Assembly: GCA_003134815.1 (NCBI GenBank) | Contig: PLCO01000009.1 | Coordinates: 189,010 to 253,009, forward strand | From: Acidobacteriaceae bacterium | GTDB taxonomy: Bacteria > Acidobacteriota > Terriglobia > Terriglobales > Acidobacteriaceae | DNA length: 64,000 bases | Direction: 5' to 3' | In this document: positions 19,224 to 27,094 of the stretch, one piece after another | Position numbering within the stretch: the stretch's first letter is position 1 | Layout: the number at the start of each line of letters is the position of its first letter | Translations under genes and position numbers: made by a program | Notes under the pieces: generated by a model | What the model saw: only the letters and a program-made list of their open reading frames with translations | The model's database searches: none | Told to the model about the DNA's origin: nothing

Positions 19224-20090
19224 ATGAAGTTCAGCTTATTGATGCGGTGCGCCACCATGACGGTGGCTGCAGTCCTGCTCGCGACCGGTGTTGCAATCGC
19301 CCAGAGCACGCAATCACAGGACCAAACAGGCACAACCGGATTCTCGTCGAGTCAGGCGGGGCTTTCGCAATTTGCCCTCTCTGAGCTGCCTGACGCTCCG
19401 GCTCCTGAGGGCTCTGCGTCAGGTGGTGGCCAATATGGCCAGGGTGGTGGAGGCGGAGGGTACCAGGGCGGGAAGCATGGACTGCTTCATCGCCTGACAT
19501 TTGAGGCAGGCGGCGGCGCTAACGCGCCGATCTCCAGTTCCGTGACGTATGGAGCAAACTTTACCGTCGGCGGCGGTCTGAAGTTCAATCCACATTTCTC
19601 GACCCTCATCGAATACCAGTTCATCGTCGACAAGCTGCCTGGGGCACTGATCTCCGAAACACAAGGCGCCGCAAACGGCGGACATGCGCATATCTGGTCC
19701 TTTACGCTCGATCCGGTCTTCGATCTCTTTCCGAAGGCCTCCAACGATTTCTATGTCACAGGGGGCGGGGGATTTTATCGCAAGGTGACAACCTTCACGT
19801 TTCCGATGGCGACGCAATTCTGCTACTACTTTTACTGTGGCACTGGATACGTTCCCGGCACGGTGGGCCATTTTTCAAGCAACCAAGGCGGCTTTAACGT
19901 GGGCGGCGGATACCAGCACAGATTTGGCAGCATATACGGCGACACAAGCAGCGCAGCCATCTTTATTGAAGCTCGCTATCTCGACGTGCTTTCGCCCGCG
20001 ATTGTCGGTAAATCCGCGAACGGGCTACCTCCGGTCACCATCGCCGCTGACACCAAGGTGATTCCTGTTTCGGTCGGCATCCGCTGGTAG
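19224..20090 (+). CDS. Outer-membrane beta-barrel protein, unknown role
   Basis: Predicted exported protein of 288 residues from the chosen ATG, which has GAGG upstream and opens a standard signal peptide (MKFSLLMRCATMTVAAVLLATGVAIAQS). The track start is 18 codons earlier and would put non-hydrophobic sequence before the signal. After a Gly-rich linker (GGGQYGQGGGGGGYQGG) come alternating amphipathic strands (VGGGLKFNPHFSTLIEYQF, DFYVTGGGGFYRKVTTF). The chain ends in SVGIRW, an aromatic C-terminus typical for BAM-dependent barrels. This fits the OmpA/OMP_b-brl class of small barrels. No specific transport or adhesion function can be assigned, and the neighbours give no hint. Confidence 0.8.
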   Translation: MKFSLLMRCATMTVAAVLLATGVAIAQSTQSQDQTGTTGFSSSQAGLSQFALSELPDAPAPEGSASGGGQYGQGGGGGGYQGGKHGLLHRLTFEAGGGANAPISSSVTYGANFTVGGGLKFNPHFSTLIEYQFIVDKLPGALISETQGAANGGHAHIWSFTLDPVFDLFPKASNDFYVTGGGGFYRKVTTFTFPMATQFCYYFYCGTGYVPGTVGHFSSNQGGFNVGGGYQHRFGSIYGDTSSAAIFIEARYLDVLSPAIVGKSANGLPPVTIAADTKVIPVSVGIRW

Positions 20091-20172
20091 CGCGTGACGG
20101 CAGCGCAACGCGATGCTTTTATTCTCCCGCGCAGTGAGAGCGGGTGATGGGAGTTCTTCCCCGGCAAAGAGC

Positions 20173-22083
20173 ATGAAAGAGCGCGCACATCTTCCCCTCG
20201 CGGCATTTCTTTGCCTTGCGTCCGTGACGCTGCTGGCCGGGTGCAATGCCACATTCAAAACGGCCGAAGTGCAACCCGCAGGGCCTGCCCCCAATCCCCC
20301 TGCCGGTCCGCCGCCGACCGCAGGCCAGGGGGGATCGGTGACGATCTCGCCTCAATATGTGGCGCTGGCGCCTGGGCAGACTCTCCAATTCACAGCAACG
20401 GTGACCGGCGGCGGCCAAACTCAGTGGTCGGTGGACGGAGTGCAGGGTGGAAACGCCGCCGCAGGCACGGTGAACGGAAGTGGGAGCTACACGGCGCCCA
20501 GTTCCATTACCCAAAGCGAGAACGTTACCGTGACCGTGGCGCTGGCAGGTTCGGCGCAGCAGAACTACGCGACGGCAGCGGTGGCGATCATTGCGCCCGC
20601 CGAAGTGGTGTGCCCTTTTGACCTGGGGAATCCACAGGTAGCGCGATACTCGCTTTATTTGCCCGCACCGGGAAAGATGAGCGTGCAGTTTGGGACGACG
20701 ACGAATTACGGACTGAACACATGGCAGGTGCCTACTCCCTCGGCCAATGGCGGCCAAGTTCAGACTTACGTCGCCGGGATGCTGGGCCAAACGCTCTACC
20801 ATATGCGGGCGCAGGTGACGCTGGACAATGGCACCACTTACAACGATGCCGACCACACATGCCAGACGGGCACTCCACCGGCGACTTCACCCGTGACTGT
20901 CACCAACAGTGGCGGAAGCACGCCACAGCCCGGGATCGAGATGTGGAACACGATTCAGCCAGCGAGCGACAGCCAGGCTTTTGCCACCGATCTGAACGGC
21001 AAAGTGATCTGGACTTACAGCTATAGCCATAGTTCAAACGACTATATACAGGGCATACAGTTGCTGCCCAGCGGAAATCTACTGATGGTGATCTCTTACC
21101 TCTCTTCCATCACTACGGGTCTGAGCCCCAGCCTGATCAGCGAGGTGCGGGAAATCGATCTTGCCGGCAATACTGTGAACAGCCTGAATGTGGCCACGCT
21201 GAACCAGAAACTGAGTGCTGGAAACTTTCGCGATGCGGAAGGCAACGTCTATCAACTCGGCAGCTTTCACCATGCGGTACTGCCGCTGCCGAACGGACAT
21301 CTGGTCGTGCTGGCTACGTATATCCGGCAATTCAGCAACCTCTCCAGAACCACGGGCCCGACGACGGTGATTGGCGATGCTCTGGTGGATGTGGACCAGA
21401 ACTTCAATCCCGACTGGGTATGGAACACGTTCGACCACCTCGACATTACCCGGCGGCCGATGAATTTCCCTGACTGGACGCACTCAAACGGAATGCTCTA
21501 CTCGAGCGACGATCACAACCTGTTGCTTTCAATACGGCACCAGAATTGGATAATCAAAATCAATTTCCTCGATGGCGCCGGCTCAGGAGCAGTGATGTGG
21601 CGGCTTGGCGAGGGCGGCGACTTCAAGCTGGTGAATGCAACCGATCCGACAGACTGGTTCTACGCGCAGCACGGGCTGGGCTATTTTACGCCCAATACAA
21701 CCGGCGTCTTTCGCCTGGGAATGATGGACAACGGGAACGACCGGATGTTTCCAACAGGGTCAGTATTTTGCAAGCCGTATCAGCCGCCGTCAGCGCAGTG
21801 CTACTCCACCATGCCGCTGCTGGAGATGAACGAAACGAACATGACGGCCACGATGATCGTGCATTACGTTCCGCCGCCGACTTACTTCAGCTTTTTCGGC
21901 GGCAATGCTGAGAAGCTTGGCAACGACGACACCGAGGTGAACTTCTGCGCCGCGGGAAAAGGGGCCATCGTGCAGGAATTGAACCCCCAAGCATCGCAAG
22001 TGGTGTGGCAGGCTACGACGCCGAGCGCCGACCAGTTCCATGTCTATCGCCTGCCAAGTTTGTATCCGGGTGTGCAGTGGTAG
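20173..22083 (+). CDS. Arylsulfotransferase (ASST)-like lipoprotein
   Basis: A 636-residue predicted lipoprotein. The chosen start gives MKERAHLPLAAFLCLASVTLLAGC, a signal with lipobox LAGC. A Pro-rich linker and an Ig-like domain (about 40-150; VTISPQYVALAPGQTLQFTATV) precede the C-terminal domain. That domain resembles the beta-propeller of bacterial aryl-sulfate sulfotransferases, with histidine-containing segments in comparable places (SFHHAVLPLPNGH, WTHSNGMLYSSDDHNLLLSIRH, WFYAQHGLGYF) and MWRLGEGGDF. ASST enzymes transfer sulfate between phenolic compounds in the periplasm through a histidine intermediate. Whether this protein is catalytically active is not certain. It follows the barrel gene by 82 bases on the same strand and may be cotranscribed with it. 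Confidence 0.75.
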   Translation: MKERAHLPLAAFLCLASVTLLAGCNATFKTAEVQPAGPAPNPPAGPPPTAGQGGSVTISPQYVALAPGQTLQFTATVTGGGQTQWSVDGVQGGNAAAGTVNGSGSYTAPSSITQSENVTVTVALAGSAQQNYATAAVAIIAPAEVVCPFDLGNPQVARYSLYLPAPGKMSVQFGTTTNYGLNTWQVPTPSANGGQVQTYVAGMLGQTLYHMRAQVTLDNGTTYNDADHTCQTGTPPATSPVTVTNSGGSTPQPGIEMWNTIQPASDSQAFATDLNGKVIWTYSYSHSSNDYIQGIQLLPSGNLLMVISYLSSITTGLSPSLISEVREIDLAGNTVNSLNVATLNQKLSAGNFRDAEGNVYQLGSFHHAVLPLPNGHLVVLATYIRQFSNLSRTTGPTTVIGDALVDVDQNFNPDWVWNTFDHLDITRRPMNFPDWTHSNGMLYSSDDHNLLLSIRHQNWIIKINFLDGAGSGAVMWRLGEGGDFKLVNATDPTDWFYAQHGLGYFTPNTTGVFRLGMMDNGNDRMFPTGSVFCKPYQPPSAQCYSTMPLLEMNETNMTATMIVHYVPPPTYFSFFGGNAEKLGNDDTEVNFCAAGKGAIVQELNPQASQVVWQATTPSADQFHVYRLPSLYPGVQW

Positions 22084-22108
22084 GAGTGTTGTGGCGAACG
22101 ACGACAAC

Positions 22109-22480
22109 TCACCAGGGCTTTCGTTCTTCTTCGGACGGCGCGCCCACTTCGCCACGCTCGATTCGCTCAAGAAACGCGCGCGCCAGCTTGCGCTCTCCGG
22201 GATGGCTCTCGCCATGAATCGTGCACAGGTCAAGGAACTCGTCGCAGAGCGCGTTCCGCTCCTCGTGCTGAGTGAGGATGCTTTGCAACGCGACTGCCAA
22301 TTCACGGAGCCGCGCAGCTTCAGGCCAAGACTTGCCGTCTTCTTCGTCAATTAACTCAGAGAAGAGCCCCCGGCGCCCACGCGCGCATGCATCGAGACAG
22401 GCCAGTAGTTGTTCGCTAAAGGCGCGGCCGAGCGTCTCAAGCTGCTCGGGAGGCATGGCGTCGCGCGGGTCGATACTCAT
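22109..22480 (-). CDS. Hypothetical protein, small acidic helical
   Basis: I do not recognise this family. From the ATG at 22480 it encodes 123 residues starting MSIDPRDAMPPEQLETLGRAF, largely helical and charged, with no signal peptide or membrane segment. The ORF track begins much further upstream, inside the neighbouring aminopeptidase gene. An ATG at 22543 is also possible and would translate a 21-bp repeat as KDEPRAAKDESRE. I prefer 22480 because AAGGA stands just before it and because the repeat then becomes leader DNA, as at other genes here. It lies directly downstream of the Xaa-Pro aminopeptidase on the same strand and is convergent with the ASST-like gene. It might be cotranscribed with the peptidase. 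Confidence 0.6.
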   Translation of the reverse strand: MSIDPRDAMPPEQLETLGRAFSEQLLACLDACARGRRGLFSELIDEEDGKSWPEAARLRELAVALQSILTQHEERNALCDEFLDLCTIHGESHPGERKLARAFLERIERGEVGAPSEEERKPW

Positions 22481-22488
22481 TTTTCCTT

Positions 22489-22530
22489 CTCGCGATTCAT
22501 CTTTCGCGGCTCGCGGTTCATCTTTGCCGG
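22489..22530 (-). repeat. 21-bp tandem repeat x2 before the hypothetical gene
   Basis: ctcgcgattcatctttcgcg+g (22489-22509) is followed directly by ctcgcggttcatctttgccg+g (22510-22530), 18 or so of 21 bases identical. The array ends eight bases before the likely ATG at 22480, and AAGGA fills the gap. Confidence 0.75.
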
Positions 22531-22560
22531 AATCGAAGCTCATTCCACTCACGTCGCGCT

Positions 22561-23910
22561 TTATTTTGCGTGCATGGCGGCTTCGATCTCGTCGGCGGTG
22601 TGCGGCAACGAGGCATCGAGGTCGATCAACTTGCCATCTGCGCCCACCAGGAAATCGCATTCGATGCGGATACCGAGTTTTTCCTCAGGAATATAAACGC
22701 CAGGCTCGATGGTGAAGACCATCCCCGGCTTGAGCACCACCGGGTAGTTGCCGGGATCATGCACATCAATGCCCATCATGTGGCCGAGGCCGTGCAGCCA
22801 ATACTCGCCGAGCGGCTGGCCGTGCATATCCTTTCCGTGGGTGTTGATGTAGTTGTAGGCCACAGTGTCAAGCGAGCTTGGGTCCTGCCGATCGCGGTCG
22901 TTGATGGTGGATTTGCCGGCCACAAAGGCATCTATGGCCGCCTGCTGCGCGCCGAGGACGATGTTATAAATCTCGCGCTGCCGCGCCGTGAAGTGCCCGT
23001 TGACGGGAACGGTGCGGGTAATGTCGGCAGCGTACATGGAATACTCGCAGGCTGCGTCGACGAGAAGAATGTCTCCATCCTGCATGGTGCGATCGTTGGC
23101 TGAATAGTGCAGGACGGTCGAGTTGATTCCCGAGCCGACAATCGGCGAATAACTTGGCCGCTCGCAACCGTTCTCCATCCACACGGCGGTCATGGCTCCG
23201 GCGATGGCGCGCTCCGTCATGCCCGGCTTGACCCACCACTGCATCATCACGCGCTGCGCAAGCACCGAGGCGCCCGACGCTTTCTTAATCAACTCAATCT
23301 CGCCCTCGTCCTTGATCTGGCGCAACGGCATGACCTGGCTGGTGACGTCGTGGGCGGGCGGAACGGCCGATGTTCCCAGCGCGACGCCGGCAAAACTCAG
23401 CAGCGCTTTGGCTGCATCTGAATCCGGTTGCGTAAAAAGATTGGCGAAGAGCGAGTGGTCCGCGGAGACAAGCTGGTTCAGCTCCGCGGGGAGTTCTGCC
23501 ATTGCCTCTACGTGGTCCACGCCGGCGGACTGCTCCACGCCGGGAGTCACCGAGTCCATTTTGATGCCGGTATATTTTTCCATGCGCAGGTTGCGCGCGG
23601 GCAGAAACAGAATCTCCCTGTAGGCTCGCGGCGAAGCTGCCTTCGGGGCGTCGCTCTCGATCAGCAGGGCGGCTCCGGGCTCGGTCCAGCCAGTGAGGTA
23701 GTAGAAGTCCGAGTCCTGGCGGTAGGGCATGAAGTCGAGCTGGGCTTCTTGTGCCGCGAAGAGTATCGCTACTCCGCCATTGAGCCTGGCCGCGAGCGCT
23801 ACGCGCCGATTGTGGAACACCTCGGACGGCTGCTTATCAAGTGCGTGGAGCGGGGGCAGCACAATGCAAGAAGCAAGCAGAGCAAGGGCGGAAAGACGAA
23901 GCCACTTCAT
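22561..23910 (-). CDS. Secreted Xaa-Pro aminopeptidase (M24B)
   Basis: Metallopeptidase of family M24 that removes N-terminal residues preceding proline. The mature domain arrangement is intact: an N-terminal creatinase-like domain (DFMPYRQDSDFYYLTGWTEPG), then the pita-bread catalytic domain with metal ligands in LVDAACEYSMYAADITRTV, HGLGHMMGIDVHD, FTIEPGVYI and GIRIECDF. The track ORF begins at 24288 with about 125 residues of non-homologous sequence. I choose the ATG at 23910, which opens a signal peptide (MKWLRLSALALLASCIVLPPLHA), giving 449 residues and an exported enzyme. The ribosome-binding site is weak (ACGGA). The 580-base region upstream is shared divergently with rimP. Confidence 0.88.
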   Translation of the reverse strand: MKWLRLSALALLASCIVLPPLHALDKQPSEVFHNRRVALAARLNGGVAILFAAQEAQLDFMPYRQDSDFYYLTGWTEPGAALLIESDAPKAASPRAYREILFLPARNLRMEKYTGIKMDSVTPGVEQSAGVDHVEAMAELPAELNQLVSADHSLFANLFTQPDSDAAKALLSFAGVALGTSAVPPAHDVTSQVMPLRQIKDEGEIELIKKASGASVLAQRVMMQWWVKPGMTERAIAGAMTAVWMENGCERPSYSPIVGSGINSTVLHYSANDRTMQDGDILLVDAACEYSMYAADITRTVPVNGHFTARQREIYNIVLGAQQAAIDAFVAGKSTINDRDRQDPSSLDTVAYNYINTHGKDMHGQPLGEYWLHGLGHMMGIDVHDPGNYPVVLKPGMVFTIEPGVYIPEEKLGIRIECDFLVGADGKLIDLDASLPHTADEIEAAMHAK

Positions 23911-24387
23911 TCCGTTATTGTCTCGCTTCGGCTCGCCGACACGCAAAGCAAATCCAGAGAGTTTGGTACAACTTTGGCCGCGAACGGGCGAGCGCTCGTA
24001 ACCTGTTTCAGGCAAACGGGAGTAATAAGTGGCCGAAGCAAAAACGAATGCCACGCATGGCCCGAAAGATTGAACGTTGTTTCGCCAAGCACGCCGAAAA
24101 AATCGAGGATTCCCGCTTGAAGCTGCGAACGGAATCAGATGCGCAAGGATGAGGATGCGGCTTGAGTATCCGGAATGCCCGTGGAGAGTTGACAGAGCGC
24201 GCTTTGCGATCGCCCCGGATGACCGGGCTGCAGGCGAGTTGGCCGAAGGGAGATACCGGCCACAATCAACCTTTGGCCCAAATCGCAATGCCCATTGAAT
24301 TTCGAGGCAAATCGCGGTATTCTGGCGGTGCAGACGAATTTGTCCGTCAGGGTTTTATCCGTGTGCGCACCGGCTGGCGGAGAGAGG
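23911..24387. other. Divergent intergenic region between the aminopeptidase and rimP
   Basis: About 480 bases without a supportable gene. The track extends the aminopeptidase ORF into it and lists small ORFs, none with a ribosome-binding site or motif. It should contain the aminopeptidase promoter and the promoter of the rimP-nusA-infB operon. I do not see consensus hexamers clear enough to mark. Confidence 0.5.
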
Positions 24388-24411
24388 AGTGGGCTTATCG
24401 CCCACTTTTTA
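24388..24411 (+). terminator. Attenuator-like terminator hairpin in the rimP leader
   Basis: AGTGGGC, loop TTATC and GCCCACT form a perfect 7-bp stem followed by TTTTTA, which is a textbook intrinsic terminator. It lies 84 bases upstream of the rimP start with no gene before it on this strand. It is therefore best read as a leader attenuator of the rimP-nusA-infB operon. NusA itself acts on such hairpins, so feedback is plausible but inferred. Confidence 0.65.
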
Positions 24412-24493
24412 TTTGCGGCAAATTTGGTACGGAAATCACCTGAAATCAGGGTGATACGAGAGAAAAAGGGCTGCCGATGGGCAGCGGGGATCG

Positions 24494-25099
24494 ATGGCGG
24501 TCAGTTTGGATGAAATCCGGAAAGCGGCGGAGCGAGTGGCCGCTTCACACGGGCTCGACCTGGTTGATATCGAGTTCGCCGGTTCAAAAAAAGACCGCAT
24601 CCTGCGCGTGATGCTCGAAAAGAACGCCGAGGGCAGAGCGCGATTGAAGGCAGAAGCCGGGGCCGGCGCGGAAGGATTGCCGGAGAAGCTTTTGCAAGGT
24701 TCGCTCGCAGTGGAGCAGCTTTCAGGTTTGACGCATGAGGATTGCGCGCGGTTTAGCCGCGATTTTGGGGTTTTGCTGGACGTAGAGGACCTGGTTCCCG
24801 GCGCAGAGTACACGCTGGAAGCCAGTTCACCGGGCCTGGATCGAAAGCTGACCAGGCCGGAAGACTTCGAACGGTTTGCGGGTTGCCTGGTGAAGGTACA
24901 GACCTTCGAGCCGATCCGAAACAACCGGCACTGGCAGGGACGATTGATGGCGGGGCCGCAGGCTGCGACTGGCAAAGGAACGATCACGATTGACTTGGCA
25001 GCGGTGCAGCAGAATAGCAGGAGCCGCAAGGCGGGAGTAAACACGGTGGAGATCGCCCTGAGCAATGTCGAGAAGGCGAATCTGGTGCCGGAGATCTGA
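24494..25099 (+). CDS. rimP: Ribosome maturation factor RimP
   Basis: A 201-residue protein needed for 30S subunit maturation. The N-terminal alpha/beta domain begins VSLDEIRKAAERVAASHGLDLVDIEFAG. The diagnostic stretch SPGLDRKLTRPEDFERFAG and the C-terminal SH3-like domain (GKGTITIDL, VEIALSNVEKANLVPEI) are clear. A low-complexity insertion around residues 48-70 (ARLKAEAGAGAEGLPEKL) makes it longer than E. coli RimP (about 150 residues). The ATG follows a small CTGCC/GGCAG hairpin region and has only a weak ribosome-binding site. It is first in the operon with nusA and infB, the common bacterial order. Confidence 0.95.
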   Translation: MAVSLDEIRKAAERVAASHGLDLVDIEFAGSKKDRILRVMLEKNAEGRARLKAEAGAGAEGLPEKLLQGSLAVEQLSGLTHEDCARFSRDFGVLLDVEDLVPGAEYTLEASSPGLDRKLTRPEDFERFAGCLVKVQTFEPIRNNRHWQGRLMAGPQAATGKGTITIDLAAVQQNSRSRKAGVNTVEIALSNVEKANLVPEI

Positions 25100-25100
25100 A

Positions 25101-25128
25101 AAGCTAGCTTCTAGCTACCAGCTTGTGA
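25101..25128 (+). repeat. Degenerate heptad array after rimP
   Basis: Right after the rimP stop the sequence reads aagctag cttctag ctaccag cttgtga, four 7-base units with a CTnnnAG pattern in the middle two. It resembles in style the heptad arrays around mreC, with a different unit. Confidence 0.5.
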
Positions 25129-25227
25129 ATGCGCGGGCTGAAAGCTGCTGCGCGCACAAGAACTGCAAAACAACAGCGCGGCCACGACGCAAAAAAGCAA
25201 GGCCGAGCGGCGCGAAACGAATCAAAG

Positions 25228-25301
25228 AGTGTAAGACGAGCAAGTTTAAGACGACCTAATTTAAGACGTCAGAGTTTAAGACGAGAGAGTTTAAAACGAG
25301 T
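25228..25301 (+). repeat. 14-16 bp tandem repeat x5 abutting the nusA start
   Basis: Five consecutive units, agtgtaagacgagca, agtttaagacgaccta, atttaagacgtcag, agtttaagacgagag and agtttaaaacgagt, end at the base before the nusA ATG. No Shine-Dalgarno sequence separates array and start. The consensus is AGTTTAAGACGAG plus 1-3 bases. Confidence 0.85.
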
Positions 25302-26951
25302 ATGGCCACCAGCGCGTTGTACCAAAGTATCGAACTCCTGAGCCAGGAGAAGGGCATTAATCCCGCTATCGTTGTTGGCGCGGTTGAGGAAGCTATCGCC
25401 CTGGCCACACGCAAGTTCTACAAGACCCAGGAAAACATGCGCGGGGAACTGAACAAGGATACCGGCGAGATTACGGCCTACATCTTTAAAACGGTGGTGG
25501 CCGACGAAGATCAGATCGAAGATCCGGTGAACCAGATCACGCTCACGGAGGCCAATGAAATGGCCCCCGGCGTTGAGGTGGGCAGCGAGATTCGCATCTA
25601 TCGCGACACCAGCCCGCTGGGCCGCATTGCCGCGCAACTGGCCAAGCAGATCATCTTCCAGAAGGTGCGCGAGGCAGAGCGCGACACAGTGTTCCAGGAG
25701 TATGCGCACCGCGAAAAGGAAGTGCTGAATGCGACCGTGAAGCGCCTCGAGGGCCAGGACGTGATCTTCGATCTGGGTAAGGCGGAGGCACGTTGCCCGA
25801 AGCGCGAACAGTCGCGGCTGGAGCAGTTCAGCGTGGGCGAGCGCGTGCGGGTGGTGCTGATCAAGGTGGATCGCGCAGCCAAGGGTCCGCAAGTGATTGT
25901 GAGCCGCGCTGCACCGGAACTGGTGTCGAACCTGTTCCAGTCCGAGGTTCCCGAAATCTACGACAATACGGTGACCATCCGCGCCATTGCGCGCGAAGCC
26001 GGCGAGCGAACGAAGATTGCGGTTCAGTCCCGCGACAAGGACGTGGACCCGGTGGGCGCATGCGTGGGCATGAAGGGCATGCGCGTGCAGTCGATTATCC
26101 GCGAACTGCGCGGGGAGAAGATCGACATTATCGAGTTCAGCGACGAAATTACGACCTTTGCGGAAAAGGCACTGCAGCCGGCGAAGGTGAGCCGCGTCTC
26201 AATTACCGACCTGACGGAAAAGCAACTGGAAGTGATCGTCGACGACACGCAGCTATCGCTGGCCATTGGCAAGAAGGGCCAGAACGTGCGTTTGGCGGCA
26301 AAGCTGCTGGGCTGGAAGATCGACATCAAGAGCGAAGAGGAGAAGCGCCAGGAGGTGGAACAGCAGATGCAGGCTCTGGCCGGCGCTCCTACTACGCCGA
26401 TCGAACAGGTGACCGAGCTGGGTGACAGCGTTATTCAAAAGCTGATCACTGCGGGAATCACCACGGTCGAGGGTCTTGCCGACATGACGCCCGAGCAGCT
26501 GGAAGAGATTCCGGGCATCGGCGAAAAGACGCTGGAGAAGATCGGCATTGCCGTGCGTAACTACTTTAGCCGGTTTGAAGAGGCTGAGGCTGCGCAAGCG
26601 GCCGAGGCAGCATTCGCGGCCGAGGCGGGCGACGCGGAAGCCGCAGCCGGGACGGAAGCGGAAGAAACGGCTCTGGCGGGCGCGGTGCTGGCGGAAGGAT
26701 CGTTGGACGATGCTGAACCGCCAGTTGCAGGCAAAGAGACAGAAGAAAACGCTACGGAAGAAGCCGAGGCAGAAAACTCAGCCGAGGTGATTGAAGAGGC
26801 TACAAGCGTCGGGGACGCGATGGCCGACGAAGAATCCGAGCAAGCCGACCAAGATGAAATTGAAGCCATCGGCGCCGAAGAGGTGCCAGAGCTTGACGCC
26901 GATGAAATCGAAATTGAAGAAGAGAAGCCGGCCAAAGAGGGCGGCGAGTGA
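25302..26951 (+). CDS. nusA: Transcription termination/antitermination factor NusA
   Basis: A 549-residue RNA polymerase-binding factor that controls pausing, intrinsic termination and rRNA antitermination. Domains in order: NusA N-terminal domain (SALYQSIELLSQEKGINPAIVVGAVEEA), an S1 domain (about 135-200; EVLNATVKRLEGQDVIFDL), KH1 and KH2 (VGACVGMKGMRVQSIIREL; LAIGKKGQNVRLAAKLLGW), and one helix-hairpin-helix unit (GLADMTPEQLEEIPGIGEKT). The last 110 or so residues are an extremely acidic Glu/Ala-rich tail. The ATG is abutted by five copies of a 15-bp repeat and has no evident ribosome-binding site. It lies between rimP and infB in the same operon. Confidence 0.96.
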   Translation: MATSALYQSIELLSQEKGINPAIVVGAVEEAIALATRKFYKTQENMRGELNKDTGEITAYIFKTVVADEDQIEDPVNQITLTEANEMAPGVEVGSEIRIYRDTSPLGRIAAQLAKQIIFQKVREAERDTVFQEYAHREKEVLNATVKRLEGQDVIFDLGKAEARCPKREQSRLEQFSVGERVRVVLIKVDRAAKGPQVIVSRAAPELVSNLFQSEVPEIYDNTVTIRAIAREAGERTKIAVQSRDKDVDPVGACVGMKGMRVQSIIRELRGEKIDIIEFSDEITTFAEKALQPAKVSRVSITDLTEKQLEVIVDDTQLSLAIGKKGQNVRLAAKLLGWKIDIKSEEEKRQEVEQQMQALAGAPTTPIEQVTELGDSVIQKLITAGITTVEGLADMTPEQLEEIPGIGEKTLEKIGIAVRNYFSRFEEAEAAQAAEAAFAAEAGDAEAAAGTEAEETALAGAVLAEGSLDDAEPPVAGKETEENATEEAEAENSAEVIEEATSVGDAMADEESEQADQDEIEAIGAEEVPELDADEIEIEEEKPAKEGGE

Positions 26952-26970
26952 GTTGCGCCGTATTTTCCCG

Positions 26971-26992
26971 GGTCAGGCCCAGGTCAGGCGCA
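26971..26992 (+). repeat. 11-bp tandem repeat x2 between nusA and infB
   Basis: ggtcaggccca is followed directly by ggtcaggcgca, 10 of 11 bases identical, about 100 bases before the infB start. With only two short copies this is the weakest of the intergenic repeats. Confidence 0.45.
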
Positions 26993-27094
26993 CGACAACA
27001 AGTATTTTGACAGCGGACAAGAAAGCGAAAACGGGCCATGGGGCTGCGATGAATTCCTAAGGGCCATTTGGCGGCACACATTGAAAAGAGGCGG

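Noticed and set aside
25228-25301. Possible CRISPR-like array before nusA
   Set aside because: Units are contiguous with no spacers, only 14-16 bp, and no cas genes are present.
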